Assembly (NCBI GenBank): GCA_015232855.1
Contig: JADFYW010000006.1
Span: 1 to 64,000, forward strand
DNA from: Fibrobacteria bacterium
Lineage (GTDB): Bacteria; Fibrobacterota; Fibrobacteria; UBA11236; JADFYW01
DNA: 64,000 nt
Reading direction: 5' to 3'
In this document: in pieces, positions 24,948-34,431 of the stretch
Layout of the letters: each line of letters begins with the position of its first letter
Numbering within the stretch: position 1 is the first letter of the stretch
The notes under the pieces: generated by a model
What the model saw: the letters and a program-made list of their open reading frames with translations, nothing else
Database searches by the model: none
Told to the model about the DNA's origin: nothing
Program-made: the position numbers and the translations under genes

Positions 24948-26606
24948 ATGCGACACCTCTCATTAAGACAACTACTCTGGAACTCGAGCTTTTTAATTTT
25001 AAGCCTTTTTTTGGGATGTCATTATAGATATACATTCCCTTCGTCTCATTCGAATGATGCAAAAATTCGTGTAGAAAAAAATAAGCTTGAGAAATTACCT
25101 GAAACATGTGAAGAGTTTACCGAATCATTAACGAGCATCGAATTTCTTTCTGATGCACTTGTTAGAAAATCCAATTTATTCCCAGATTTAAAAAATGACA
25201 CAACGGGTATCGGTACACTTGCATCTGAATACCGAAAGCTGGATAGTTTAAGAGAATTGGTGAACTATACCATTCTTGAAAAGGATCCTTTATGCATGGG
25301 TCCTTATCTTTATTATGGTATACCAGCTGCAATCGGGGTAATCGAAGATAAAAATAACTTGGAAAAGGCTAAAGATTGGCTTTTGCCAGCTTTAAAGTTT
25401 GCGCCAAAGGAACCTTTATTAAACTTCTTACTTGCCTTTGCGTATGACATGGCCGATTCGGTTAAACAATCTCTTGTATATTATGAAAGAGCCAAATTCT
25501 ATAATGATGAACATAATACTACTCGAAAAATTTATAACATATTAAATCAGGAAGAAATATTTGATTCATTCAATAAGAAGACACAATCAAGCTTTATAAA
25601 AGTTACTCGCAGGCGTACAACAAATCACAGTCCGACGTGGAATGATGCTCCATATGTAAAATTACATGCTAACGGCTCTCTCGAACTCTATGAGTATTTT
25701 GGCAAGAGTGACAAACCTTATTTATTTAAAAACACAATAAGCGACAGCCTCGCGAATCAATATTTTAAAACTCTTCGAAACATACGGTTTCTCAGCCTTT
25801 TCCGACCATTCTCATCAGATGACTCTCCGCATAGCAGGGCAGGAACCTATGGCGATTTTGTAGTTTTACCTGATTGGATGCTACCTGAGTATTCCGTTGA
25901 ACTATCAACACCACTGGGAGAGCACTCTGTTAAAATCTACGGTTTAAATCATATTGATTCCGCTTATTCTGATAACCCTCCTTCCCTTGAATTTATTGAT
26001 ACGTTGCATCATATCCGTTTTAATTCCCCTGTCATACCCCGGCTTGTCGAACTATCTAAAATCAGTAAGGCTTTATTCGATACCTCTTTTATTTATAAAC
26101 AAATAGGGAAGTTATATGGTGATTATCAATTTTCTGATTATGGAAACACCAAAAGCAAAGATTATATATATGTAGAAAAAGATTCTTCCTTTATTCACCT
26201 GGGATTTCCCGATTACCAGCCAATATGGAAAACTTCCGTTACCGCTAATATTAATCCAGCACTTGATAAAATTCACCAATACGAGATTTTTCTGTTACCA
26301 GGTGCCGTTTATGGTCTACACCCAAATTCTGGCCAAATAAAATTCAAAAAAACATATGACCCTGAAAAATATTCGCATGTTATTATACATCAAAGGTATT
26401 TAAAAATGGGATATAAAATAGCTCATACCATATTTGTTGATTTCTATCAAATATCAGACTTGGATTTTGTATGTACGCTGAAAATAGACAAAGATAACAC
26501 GGTTAAATTGCTAGGGTCTGATCCAGGATATTTTTTTGATGTACAACACCATCAGAAAGATATGCTAATGATTAAAAAAGAAATCAATGATAATCCGAGA
26601 CTTTAA
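24948..26606 (+). CDS. Hypothetical lipoprotein with TPR-like segment
   Basis: 552 residues. A type II signal peptide with lipobox LFLGC gives an acylated Cys24. About 125-200 looks like one or two TPR-type helical hairpins (NNLEKAKDWLLPALKFAPKEP, then FAYDMADSVKQSLVYYERAKFY). The remainder is mainly beta with many aromatic residues and no recognisable domain. No ribosome site is evident; the ATG follows an AT-rich leader. It is convergent with the 26719 gene. Probably an outer-membrane-anchored protein; function unknown. Confidence 0.75.
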   Translation: MRHLSLRQLLWNSSFLILSLFLGCHYRYTFPSSHSNDAKIRVEKNKLEKLPETCEEFTESLTSIEFLSDALVRKSNLFPDLKNDTTGIGTLASEYRKLDSLRELVNYTILEKDPLCMGPYLYYGIPAAIGVIEDKNNLEKAKDWLLPALKFAPKEPLLNFLLAFAYDMADSVKQSLVYYERAKFYNDEHNTTRKIYNILNQEEIFDSFNKKTQSSFIKVTRRRTTNHSPTWNDAPYVKLHANGSLELYEYFGKSDKPYLFKNTISDSLANQYFKTLRNIRFLSLFRPFSSDDSPHSRAGTYGDFVVLPDWMLPEYSVELSTPLGEHSVKIYGLNHIDSAYSDNPPSLEFIDTLHHIRFNSPVIPRLVELSKISKALFDTSFIYKQIGKLYGDYQFSDYGNTKSKDYIYVEKDSSFIHLGFPDYQPIWKTSVTANINPALDKIHQYEIFLLPGAVYGLHPNSGQIKFKKTYDPEKYSHVIIHQRYLKMGYKIAHTIFVDFYQISDLDFVCTLKIDKDNTVKLLGSDPGYFFDVQHHQKDMLMIKKEINDNPRL

Positions 26607-26718
26607 CAGCAAGAAAAGAACGCTGAAATAAATATACCCCTGGATTTTACACCAAAACTCATTTATCACTTCACACGCACTTTAGGTCCCCAGTTTTAAT
26701 AGTGGTAGTTGAAGTCCA

Positions 26719-27585
26719 TTACCAAACTGAAGATTTACTGTTGAAAACACTCCTTATTCTCCGTCCCTTGATATCCAGGACGCCTTCCGCGTCAGATTTA
26801 CCAGGTATCACCATCCTGCCAAAATTAGATTCAAATACTAACCGGGTATGGCTTGTTTGATAATTGCCTGATTTAGCGCTATTAATTTGAATAGGAGTTG
26901 GAATGTCTCCATCAGTCACAAGCACATTGGAGAAGATTACTCCTACAGGGCCGGTATAATAGTTCCCTTCCCCTTTATAATTCACATCACCTAAAAATAT
27001 GTGGGTCATTTCAAGTTCGTCTGTATTGGATATTTCCGCTATCTTAATATCATTCCGCCAGGCAATGACCTTTCCACCGCCCCATTTTACAGTCCAACGG
27101 TAGGTGGTCTCTTTTCCACCCCATTCCAGCACATCGGAAAAGACGTTGACAATATTCGGTGTTCCCTGCCATCCAACTTGGGTTTTCACTTCACCGTGGT
27201 GATTGAGCCCATCATCATCTTCATTAAAAATCCCGTTGTACCTAACTTCAATAAATTTAGCTCCTGTGTAGCTCTTATTTTTGTCACCGGAAGAATTTGA
27301 GTAAATACCGAAGAAGTAAATTTTATCGGAAGAGCTCCCAGACAAGGAATCATAAAAACCACGCGTATTGAAAACAACAGCGCCTTCTGTATAGGCGCGG
27401 CCGAGATCGTATACAATCTGATCATGTCCTGTGGATTGCTGCCAGCCTTCGCCACTAATCCAGGTGCCTCCCGCTTGGGCTCCGAGTAAAGTTTGGCTGT
27501 CTGTCAGGGAATCATCAATTAAGATTTCGCAAAACCCTACTGATATGAAAATAAGATTCAATATAACTGTTGAGATTTTTTTCAT
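26719..27585 (-). CDS. Secreted protein, lectin/glucanase-like fold with sorting-type tail
   Basis: 288 residues with a signal peptide (ISTVILNLIFISVGFCE) and ribosome site AAGGAAAA. The mature part is strand-rich, aromatic and glycine-rich (GTWISGEGWQQS; RWTVKWGGGKVIAWRNDIKIAEI; PVGVIFSNVLV). This is the jelly-roll pattern of concanavalin-like lectin/LamG or 3-keto-disaccharide-hydrolase-like domains. The final ~45 residues (GVLDIKGRRI) fit a shortened Fibrobacterota sorting-type tail. Likely a surface or secreted carbohydrate-binding protein. The fold is inferred by pattern, not by a diagnostic motif. Confidence 0.65.
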   Translation of the reverse strand: MKKISTVILNLIFISVGFCEILIDDSLTDSQTLLGAQAGGTWISGEGWQQSTGHDQIVYDLGRAYTEGAVVFNTRGFYDSLSGSSSDKIYFFGIYSNSSGDKNKSYTGAKFIEVRYNGIFNEDDDGLNHHGEVKTQVGWQGTPNIVNVFSDVLEWGGKETTYRWTVKWGGGKVIAWRNDIKIAEISNTDELEMTHIFLGDVNYKGEGNYYTGPVGVIFSNVLVTDGDIPTPIQINSAKSGNYQTSHTRLVFESNFGRMVIPGKSDAEGVLDIKGRRIRSVFNSKSSVW

Positions 27586-28018
27586 TATTTTCCTTGTCCT
27601 ATCTATTCGCTTTTTTCAAAACCTGAACACCCTCTATTCAATTTAGGGGGAAAAGTTGCTCGTGCAACAGTCCTATCGCTAATTTCCATGGTGTTGACGA
27701 TAAGTTGATTAGCCTTGGAGGTAATGATTGCCTAAATTGGTTTGCAAATATTTTGAGTTGTAAATATTGTGACAATTGAACCTATCAAGATGAAACCTTA
27801 CTAATGATGGTATGAAGACTGAAGATTGATTGTACTTTCTATTGCTATTTTCGGTAGGCTGGGATATTTAGCCTGTTATTGACAACCAGTATCTTTCTGC
27901 TCGAACTCTAGATTTTACCTTAGAATTCGGTATTGTTCAGGATGTAGATTTTAAAGTCTGGATAGACCATGGAGCAGGTGAGTTCGGGGCCAAGGTGCCA
28001 ACATACGAAAACCTGAAG
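27586..28018. other. Degenerate non-coding stretch
   Basis: About 430 bases with no believable gene. A frame running into 28150 begins with a segment that reads as SARTLDFTLEFG, faintly like choloylglycine-hydrolase N-termini, but it has no start or family length. The stretch looks like a junkyard of decayed fragments next to the putA relic. Confidence 0.3.
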
Positions 28019-28135
28019 CTCAAGGGCTTCACTAGAAATGTGCGCAAGATTATATTCACAAGCCTGGGACCAGTACTTTTCAAAATCATGGGGCCCCAAG
28101 CGCGGTGCATGGAGAAGCGAATCTTTACCGGTATC
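28019..28135 (+). pseudogene. putA paralogue fragment
   Basis: About 115 bases match putA bases 22128-22242 at roughly 85-90% by eye. The in-frame translation reads LYSQAWDQYFSKSW where putA has LYAQAWDKHFSKSW. One extra base in a C-run near 28094 shifts the frame; correcting it restores AVHGEANLYRY against AVHGEANFYRY. No similarity is evident on either side. It is a relic of a second, diverged putA or of a partial duplication. Confidence 0.75.
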
Positions 28136-28280
28136 TTGGTTATTGGTTGAGACTTTGCTTGCAAGACCATGGCCCTCCCCTTATCGGGTATTTTATGGGG
28201 CCCTTTTTCCTGACTGCTCAGTACCTCAGCCGTTGAGCAGAAGCACCGGAGGGTGATTTAACAGGTTCGTCTGGTCACAA

Positions 28281-29264
28281 CTAATCCAAGACGCATCGTA
28301 CACTATACCCATTCCATTTGTTTGCAGAGGAACGGCTTACTTTATCCCATCCAAGAATCAGTTCTCTTGTCCAACTTCGTGAAGCTTCTTCTGTAGATGT
28401 CCAAAATTGAGCAGATTCATTTTTAGTCAAAAAATGAGCATCTCCTGGATCACCAAGCTGATTATATCTAACACCCGCAGGGAGTGTAGAAAAACTATAA
28501 TCATCGGTACCTCCCATTGTATTTGTTTTTAACTTTTTACCAGCAATATCAAGCCCACCAACATAGTTGGCAAGTACAGTCCATTCAGCATCACTAGGCA
28601 AATGCCATTCATCCGGACACGCTCCCTGTACATTGCTAGGATTTGCAGAACTTGAAGAAGCTCCATCCATAGCCGCATCCCAGTTATACAAAACACCGTA
28701 ATTCTGATAATTGCTTGTAATTTTCGCATTCAAAACTTGTACCGATTCCGTAGCACCTATAGGCACATAATCATAGACATAATAATATTTTCCACTGGAC
28801 ATTTCAGTACCATCAGAGACAGCATCAACTTGAGGTAAATACGCTAAATTTTCTGCCATCCAAGTCTGTGTTCCAATGGTAACAACTTTATATTCTTTGC
28901 CATCTCTACTGTCTATGAAAATTTTTGGCTCTGACTTTGACAAAATATGAAGAAAATCAATTGTGCAACCATTATCATTTCCATACAACCTTATTTGTGA
29001 TTTAGAGGATTGAGCAGACAATAATATCTGCATGACCGATTTTGAATTGTCGGCTCGATCTTCTGCTGTTTGGCCTTTTCCCTGCCAAGTCAACCAACTT
29101 CCTTCCGGGCATGCATCAGACATGTTCCAATCAACTTGAAAAGTGACTTTTGCCGGCATATATGTTGGTTCGATCACAGTTATAAATGCTACTTTCTCTC
29201 CCCAATCATACGCTTGAACCGTAGCAAACATAATGAATAAAACACCCATAAAAACTATTTTCAT
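28281..29264 (-). CDS. FISUMP-domain secreted protein
   Basis: 327 residues with a signal peptide (VFMGVLFIMFATVQAYD) and ribosome site CGGAGAT. The C-terminal ~200 residues form a Fibrobacter succinogenes major paralogous domain (TIGR02145): DGKEYKVVTIGTQTWMAENL, then YGVLYNWDAAM, GACPDEWHLPSDAEWTVLANYVGG, FSTLPAGVR, FWTSTEEAS and a final SVRCVLD. The N-terminal ~110 residues are unrelated (VTFQVDWNMSDACPEGSWLTW). FISUMP proteins are abundant secreted or surface proteins in Fibrobacterota and Bacteroidota with no settled function. This gene is the strongest taxonomic hint in the window. Confidence 0.9.
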   Translation of the reverse strand: MKIVFMGVLFIMFATVQAYDWGEKVAFITVIEPTYMPAKVTFQVDWNMSDACPEGSWLTWQGKGQTAEDRADNSKSVMQILLSAQSSKSQIRLYGNDNGCTIDFLHILSKSEPKIFIDSRDGKEYKVVTIGTQTWMAENLAYLPQVDAVSDGTEMSSGKYYYVYDYVPIGATESVQVLNAKITSNYQNYGVLYNWDAAMDGASSSSANPSNVQGACPDEWHLPSDAEWTVLANYVGGLDIAGKKLKTNTMGGTDDYSFSTLPAGVRYNQLGDPGDAHFLTKNESAQFWTSTEEASRSWTRELILGWDKVSRSSANKWNGYSVRCVLD

Positions 29265-29589
29265 TTTTATCTCCGTTTGGTTATAACTTTATTGATTTTT
29301 TATTGACAACTCCATGCCTACAACGACATGTACAGCGAATTACTAATTTTAACAAGCATATCACATATCATATACCTTTCATGTTACCTATATTAATTTT
29401 AACATAATTCAATTTTTTTATTTTGTCTGTGCCTTTTTTATAGAACACTAGAGTTTGATTTTTCTTTTTCTTCTATCGCAAGACGCCTAAATCCGCCTTG
29501 GGAAAGGGGGCGTTTATAAGCTTCACTACAATAATAATGTAATAACTGGGGCTGTGATTAAATAATGAAAGTATATCTAACAACTCGTT
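29265..29589. other. AT-rich gap upstream of FISUMP gene
   Basis: About 325 bases holding the presumed promoter of the minus-strand FISUMP gene. No coding frame or repeat is recognised, apart from the 45-bp repeat that begins at its right end. Confidence 0.35.
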
Positions 29590-29634
29590 CGAGCAGAATT
29601 GCCGCCCAGGACAAGAACTTATGGGTAACAATCA
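29590..29634. repeat. 45-bp repeat, copy 2
   Basis: Partner of 24872-24916; see that entry. It lies 13 bases left of the alpha-2-macroglobulin 3'-end fragment. Confidence 0.35.
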
Positions 29635-29646
29635 GGGTGTTCGAAG

Positions 29647-29716
29647 ATATCACTTCACAACCACTCTAACACCCTCACTGTGGCTTGCGAATTCAGGAGC
29701 ATACATACATTGGATA
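29647..29716 (-). pseudogene. Alpha-2-macroglobulin 3'-end fragment (direct repeat of 41790-41859)
   Basis: Seventy bases match the last codons, stop and three downstream bases of the alpha-2-macroglobulin gene with about seven differences. The minus-strand translation is MYAPEFASHSEGVRVVVK plus stop, against MYAPEFASHSEGVRVLVK in the intact gene. Most differences fall three bases apart at third codon positions, so this was coding sequence under selection. It ends abruptly on both sides and is in direct orientation to the intact copy. Confidence 0.75.
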
Positions 29717-29735
29717 GCCAAGACCTTCGTTAAGC

Positions 29736-31802
29736 CTATATATTAATCGAAAGTGTTATACTGGCTCCCCGAAATTTGATTTTTAGAAAATATAGACCTG
29801 CTTTCAACCTCGTCTGCATCTCCTTCGAGAGAAAGAGATTAACTTCGTTTGAAGAAACCATTGCCAGATTGGTTAATGAAACCCGTATTATTCTTCCCTT
29901 TAAATCAATAATCTCCACTTTTTCGGGTACTAAATTCTGAGCATTCGGAATTACAATTTTAAGTTTTCCATTTCGATAAGAAGCCTTTATTCCCATCAGA
30001 TTGTGTTTGGTTATTTTTTCGGTTCGTAATATTGATAGTTCATCGGTTGGGTCAGTTATATATATGACCTCATCAGGAACCGAAGAATAATCAGCCTGGT
30101 AGCTGGTAAACATGGATTTAACTTCACTCTCTAGGCTGAGCTTTATTATTTTATCCCGATCTTCACGCTGAGAAATATTCAGGTCAGATTGAATCTCCAA
30201 ATTTTTCAAAGATTCCATATACCAAAACTGTTGTAACCATTCTGCATTTGTTCCCGTAAGTTCAACTGTTTGAAGTTCCACATTATTGTCACCGGCCTGA
30301 AGCGAAGGATACGTAAAATTGTGAAAAAAGGTTGTGTCTCCCGGTATATATTTACCTACGGTGTAATAATGAGTTCCATTATATATCTGAGGATTATTTC
30401 TTTTTGGAAAATTAGTTGTTGTAGAGTCAGAGGTCAGAGGGTGAGAAGCATCCATGATCCAGTGGCTTTTCAAGCTCTTTGTCAGCAACAAGAGTTTATC
30501 ACTTACCGATTCATTAGTATTAACAAAAGTGGCAAACCCCATATTACTATGGGAAATATATTCCATTCGTTTATGGTTCACCGCATCCCCAAGTCCCACC
30601 ATAAACACGGGATGTTCATTCGGATTACCAATTTCACCACTCCACCATTGTGAAAATCCATCTGTCATAACAATAATTCTGCTGTCTGCCTCTTTTAGGA
30701 AGGATTGATTTAAAACATCATTCAAAACCGGTAAAATCTGGGTTTGCCCGGTCAATTGGTTGGATTCAATGGCACTAAGAGCACCAATAATTTCTTTTAT
30801 TTTTGAGCTACTGGCCTGCGCATCTTTGGCAATCCATTCCACATTTCTGTTAAAGAGCGCGATACTCAATTTATCATCCTGGTTTAACTGCATCAAAAAG
30901 GTTTTTAATGCCTCAACACTTTGTTCAAACTTGAAACCCTTCATACTGGTTGACGCGTCCAATAACAAAACCCAATGCCGATTGGCAGACGTTAATTTAC
31001 TTTCGGTATTACCAGGAAACAGATTAGAAATGTAATAACCTTCTTTTCCATTCATTTTACTGTAAAGTACGAAATTTGTCGATTGTTCCGGTTTAATCCG
31101 ATAACTAAACGTAAAATCAGAAGATGGAATATATTTTGATTTTTCCACAAAGAATTCAGAACTATTGATATTATCACTTTTGCTGGTTTTAACTTCTGTC
31201 ATGGTGCCAAATTCAAATTGAGCATTCGTTTGAGCGGGATGCATGACTTTGATATGAAAGCTAAGATAATTCAGTGAAGAAGGCTGAAAATTGCCACCGT
31301 AGAGTGGATACCTATAATATACCTTGTTACTTAGGAAGTCCAGTGATTGGGTGTACCGGAAGACAATTTTCTGTACCCCCCCGGCCGGAATGTTTTTAAC
31401 GGTAAAACTTACTTTGTTTTTTCCCAAGTACTGGTTAAGCTCAGCTACAAACCCTCCTTCACCGGTACCTGGAACATTACTTTGGGGAATTGGTTGTAAA
31501 ATAGCCTTATAAATAGAATCTTGATACGAATAGAGCATTTGAGTACCATAGGCACCGTCGGGTAGGGGAAAAGAATAGGTAGCATTGGTAGTTTCATTAC
31601 CATCATTGATAAATTCCTGATAAACAGTTGTTTGAGCTGCTGTGCCGTACACATCTACTTTTATTTTACTTACAGTGTGCCGCAGCAATTCAAAGGGATA
31701 CCCTAAGTCTGTTGAACGGAGGAGACCATCAGCCAGAAGAGTTTTTGTCGAAAAAACAATTACTGAAATTAATATTAATAAAATAGTTTTTGTGCTTATC
31801 AT
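29736..31802 (-). CDS. VIT and von Willebrand factor A domain protein
   Basis: 688 residues with a signal peptide (ILLILISVIVFSTKTLLADG). About 30-175 is a VIT domain (VSKIKVDVYGTAAQTTVYQEF; TYSFPLPDGAYGTQM). About 275-430 is a VWA domain with MIDAS motif DASTSM (D-x-S-x-S) and downstream IVMTDG. The C-terminus (about 600-688; VEIIDLKGRIIRVS, then LKAGLYFLKIKF) is a sorting-type tail as in Fibrobacterota secreted proteins. The VIT-VWA pairing recalls inter-alpha-trypsin-inhibitor heavy chains, which in animals cooperate with protease inhibitors. The gene starts 7 bases after its upstream VWA partner, so the two are co-transcribed. Probably a surface metal-dependent adhesion protein. Confidence 0.9.
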   Translation of the reverse strand: MISTKTILLILISVIVFSTKTLLADGLLRSTDLGYPFELLRHTVSKIKVDVYGTAAQTTVYQEFINDGNETTNATYSFPLPDGAYGTQMLYSYQDSIYKAILQPIPQSNVPGTGEGGFVAELNQYLGKNKVSFTVKNIPAGGVQKIVFRYTQSLDFLSNKVYYRYPLYGGNFQPSSLNYLSFHIKVMHPAQTNAQFEFGTMTEVKTSKSDNINSSEFFVEKSKYIPSSDFTFSYRIKPEQSTNFVLYSKMNGKEGYYISNLFPGNTESKLTSANRHWVLLLDASTSMKGFKFEQSVEALKTFLMQLNQDDKLSIALFNRNVEWIAKDAQASSSKIKEIIGALSAIESNQLTGQTQILPVLNDVLNQSFLKEADSRIIVMTDGFSQWWSGEIGNPNEHPVFMVGLGDAVNHKRMEYISHSNMGFATFVNTNESVSDKLLLLTKSLKSHWIMDASHPLTSDSTTTNFPKRNNPQIYNGTHYYTVGKYIPGDTTFFHNFTYPSLQAGDNNVELQTVELTGTNAEWLQQFWYMESLKNLEIQSDLNISQREDRDKIIKLSLESEVKSMFTSYQADYSSVPDEVIYITDPTDELSILRTEKITKHNLMGIKASYRNGKLKIVIPNAQNLVPEKVEIIDLKGRIIRVSLTNLAMVSSNEVNLFLSKEMQTRLKAGLYFLKIKFRGASITLSINI

Positions 31803-31809
31803 AATTTAC

Positions 31810-34119
31810 CTACCGTCCAAAACGTGAAATGAAACTTTGATTAATATTTCGGCCTTGCTTGTCTACCCCAAAAAGCTGCACCACTACCGGCGTGTCGCTG
31901 TATTGTTGCAGAATCCCCTGTACATTAATTGATTCATGGCTAAGTCGTTTTGTTACTAATCTCCTACCTTGCAAGTTAGTGATGGAAAACATTCCCTTAA
32001 CCATGTCAATGGTTGCAAGAGTATTGGTACAATTATTGGCTTGGCATGGTGTATTCTCATCATGCATATCAGCACTTCGTTTGGCCCATGGGACATTGGT
32101 ATTAACATCAATATCCAAGGTTCCCCCAATATCTGCTTTGTGCAATGCGAGGGTTAATGTTCGAACCCCGGAAAGACTGCTATTTGGTACACTCAACAGC
32201 ATATTGGTACTGAAATCCAGGTTGGCAATATCAAGTAAAATATCCTGAAAGTTACCGTTTATATCATAAAAACTGCCACCGGTGGTTGAGTAAATAGGTA
32301 AATATTCGGTTTGTTGCCAAGTGGGTGACCCTATACAGTGAACGGTAATATCTTTTGATAAAAGTGTATTAACAACCTCTGTTGTCGTCCTTGAAGTGAT
32401 GTTATCTGCTTCATGGTAATTATAATCAGTAATCCAGATAAATATTTTTTGGCTGCCTTTCCGAAAATCAAGCAGTGCACCTTCCATTAGGGCATCCAGA
32501 GAATTTTCCGGACCATCACCTCCGCCACTTGCCTGTTGTTGACCGACATAGCTTTTGAAAAGTTCAATATCCTGAGTTAACGGATAAATATTTCCAATAA
32601 CATCATAAAAAGTGACCATACCCAACTGATAATCAATCCCTTGTAAAGATAACGCATCGCCAAATTGAATAATATTATCTCGTACTGCGGCAATTTCCCC
32701 TCCCATACTACCAGTGACATCCAATATAAACACCACATCGACCATTGATGCCCCAGAAAGGGTATCCTTTGAAATTTCAAATCCGGAAAAAGGAACATCG
32801 TCCAGTTGAATAAAAATATTGTCTTTGGAAATATTAAACAAATAGCGGTTGCGCTCTTCATCAAGGGCATTGAAACTAAACTGGGTTAAACTGTTCCCTT
32901 CTTTTACAACTGAATCAAGGGTTATATTTATCCCATCGAAACTTTTTGGTAGAGCGGGAACATACATTTGACCATTTACATACCCTTGAGTAGTTCCACT
33001 GGATAAAACCTGTACTTCATAAGTATCCACCCGGCTTTGAGTATAATTCTCTTTGAGTGTTATAGGTACATTCAAATAGGCGGTTTTACCTGCAGGTATA
33101 GCAGATACTTTAGCATTCAAATCTACATTGGGCATGATTGGCCAGTTATAAACTAAATCAACATCCTTTTGTGAAGAGGATCGGTTTGTAAATTGTAACT
33201 GAGCTGTGGGGGCTATTGGCAACATCTCCCCTTCACCAAGCTCTGTCCATTTTGGTATGTGCCATCGGGTAAAAATGCTTTTACCATAGTCGCCGGTGTT
33301 CAGTTTTATCTTTAAGGAGTGTGTTATACTGTCTCCAGGTGCTAAATCAATTTCTGAAAAATTCACCTTAAATGACAGATCATAAATGGGAAAGCTTGCT
33401 ACAGTATTATCATCGATATCCAGCCAGTTATTCCAGAAAGTATTTTTATAGTGAGAAGATACAACTGTCCACTGAGTGTTTAGCCCCGTTAAGCCCTTTT
33501 TGTGTTCCGTAATAAGAAAGGTTTTTTTATCAGAAGTATGAGGTGTTAAAATCAAGTTATTTTCTATGCGGGCATACCCATCACCTCCTGAATGACATAA
33601 GGCAGGGTCCACCACAATCTGTATACCAGCGCTATGCTTTTTATCATCAGTATTTCTAAGAGTAATATCCAGCGTTATTATTGAAGAGTCCGTTGAATTG
33701 AATAAAACGATTACATCCAATTCTATCCCGTTATCCAGGGCATAGCTTTGTAACATCCTTTTGGATTCAAGTATTTCTTTTAGTAACTCAAAATCTTCAA
33801 AGCTTGATAACTTACCCCAGTTTCCATCAATACCGGCTTTAACATAGGACGTCTTTGCATAAGGATGCCCAAAGGTAATGGAACAATTATTATCTAATTT
33901 TTCATCCTTGAATCCCTCTTTAGTCCCTATGGTAAAATATCCTCCAGAAACAAGCGTTGCACTTAACATCGAATTAGAAAGCACGGTAGTTTTCGGCCAA
34001 TAAACAGCTTTACCAGACTTGCTGAGAACCTTATGGAGATCTAGCCCCTGTTTATAACCACTAAACCCAACTGAGGCAGAAAGTAAGAAGATGACTATAA
34101 ATTTAGGTACTGACAACAT
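31810..34119 (-). CDS. Large secreted von Willebrand factor A protein
   Basis: 769 residues, ribosome site GGAGGTGT, signal peptide (IVIFLLSASVGFSGY). About 35-400 is strand-rich and unassigned (repeated beta-sandwich, e.g. ITLDITLRNTDDKKHSAGIQIVVDP). The VWA domain lies at about 455-640 with MIDAS DVTGSM and GGDGPENSLDAL, the pattern of the D-x-T-G-S-M subgroup, followed by IFIWITDYNYHE. The C-terminus (GMFSITNLQGRRLVTKRLS) is sorting-tail-like. First gene of a two-gene operon with the VIT-VWA gene. Likely a surface adhesin or complex scaffold; no enzymatic motif seen. Confidence 0.88.
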   Translation of the reverse strand: MLSVPKFIVIFLLSASVGFSGYKQGLDLHKVLSKSGKAVYWPKTTVLSNSMLSATLVSGGYFTIGTKEGFKDEKLDNNCSITFGHPYAKTSYVKAGIDGNWGKLSSFEDFELLKEILESKRMLQSYALDNGIELDVIVLFNSTDSSIITLDITLRNTDDKKHSAGIQIVVDPALCHSGGDGYARIENNLILTPHTSDKKTFLITEHKKGLTGLNTQWTVVSSHYKNTFWNNWLDIDDNTVASFPIYDLSFKVNFSEIDLAPGDSITHSLKIKLNTGDYGKSIFTRWHIPKWTELGEGEMLPIAPTAQLQFTNRSSSQKDVDLVYNWPIMPNVDLNAKVSAIPAGKTAYLNVPITLKENYTQSRVDTYEVQVLSSGTTQGYVNGQMYVPALPKSFDGINITLDSVVKEGNSLTQFSFNALDEERNRYLFNISKDNIFIQLDDVPFSGFEISKDTLSGASMVDVVFILDVTGSMGGEIAAVRDNIIQFGDALSLQGIDYQLGMVTFYDVIGNIYPLTQDIELFKSYVGQQQASGGGDGPENSLDALMEGALLDFRKGSQKIFIWITDYNYHEADNITSRTTTEVVNTLLSKDITVHCIGSPTWQQTEYLPIYSTTGGSFYDINGNFQDILLDIANLDFSTNMLLSVPNSSLSGVRTLTLALHKADIGGTLDIDVNTNVPWAKRSADMHDENTPCQANNCTNTLATIDMVKGMFSITNLQGRRLVTKRLSHESINVQGILQQYSDTPVVVQLFGVDKQGRNINQSFISRFGR

Positions 34120-34431
34120 ACACCTCCGGATTAATGGTTCTGAATCTTAGTGTAACGCAATAAACGGGCCAGTTTTCTGAGCGGAATTAGCGGTTTTTCA
34201 AGGGGCACCATCTCATAGATGAGATTGAGGCAATCAAAATTAAGACTTAAACGTTAGAAATCGGAAAAGGGTATACCTATTAAGGTTGTATTTGAAATAA
34301 ATAAGGAGAAAGCTTCCCCAGGTTTAATGAAAGTATATAGTTGTAAAAAAACAATCACTGCAAAAACCGCAATTATTAGCTAAATTTATTGGAAAACAGG
34401 CAACCAAGTTGGATTTTACTTACTATAAATT
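34120..34431. other. Divergent intergenic region before restriction operon
   Basis: About 310 bases between the VWA operon (minus) and hsdM (plus); it must hold promoters for both. A ribosome-site-like AAGGAGAAAG at about 34302 leads only to an 18-codon frame, which I do not call. TATAAA at 34424-34429 is a possible -10 box but no matching -35 box is evident. Confidence 0.3.

Noticed and set aside
26660..26700. Sequence resembling the alpha-2-macroglobulin stop region (TATCACTTCACACGCACTT)
   Set aside because: Only about 15 bases agree and the translated match is five residues; too short to claim a third fragment.
27937..28170. 77-codon minus-strand frame over the putA relic
   Set aside because: Antisense to the recognisable putA-derived sequence, so it is a shadow frame.
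34318..34384. 18-codon leader peptide candidate (starting ATG AAA GTA) upstream of hsdM
   Set aside because: The ribosome-like site is too far from the ATG and nothing supports attenuation.
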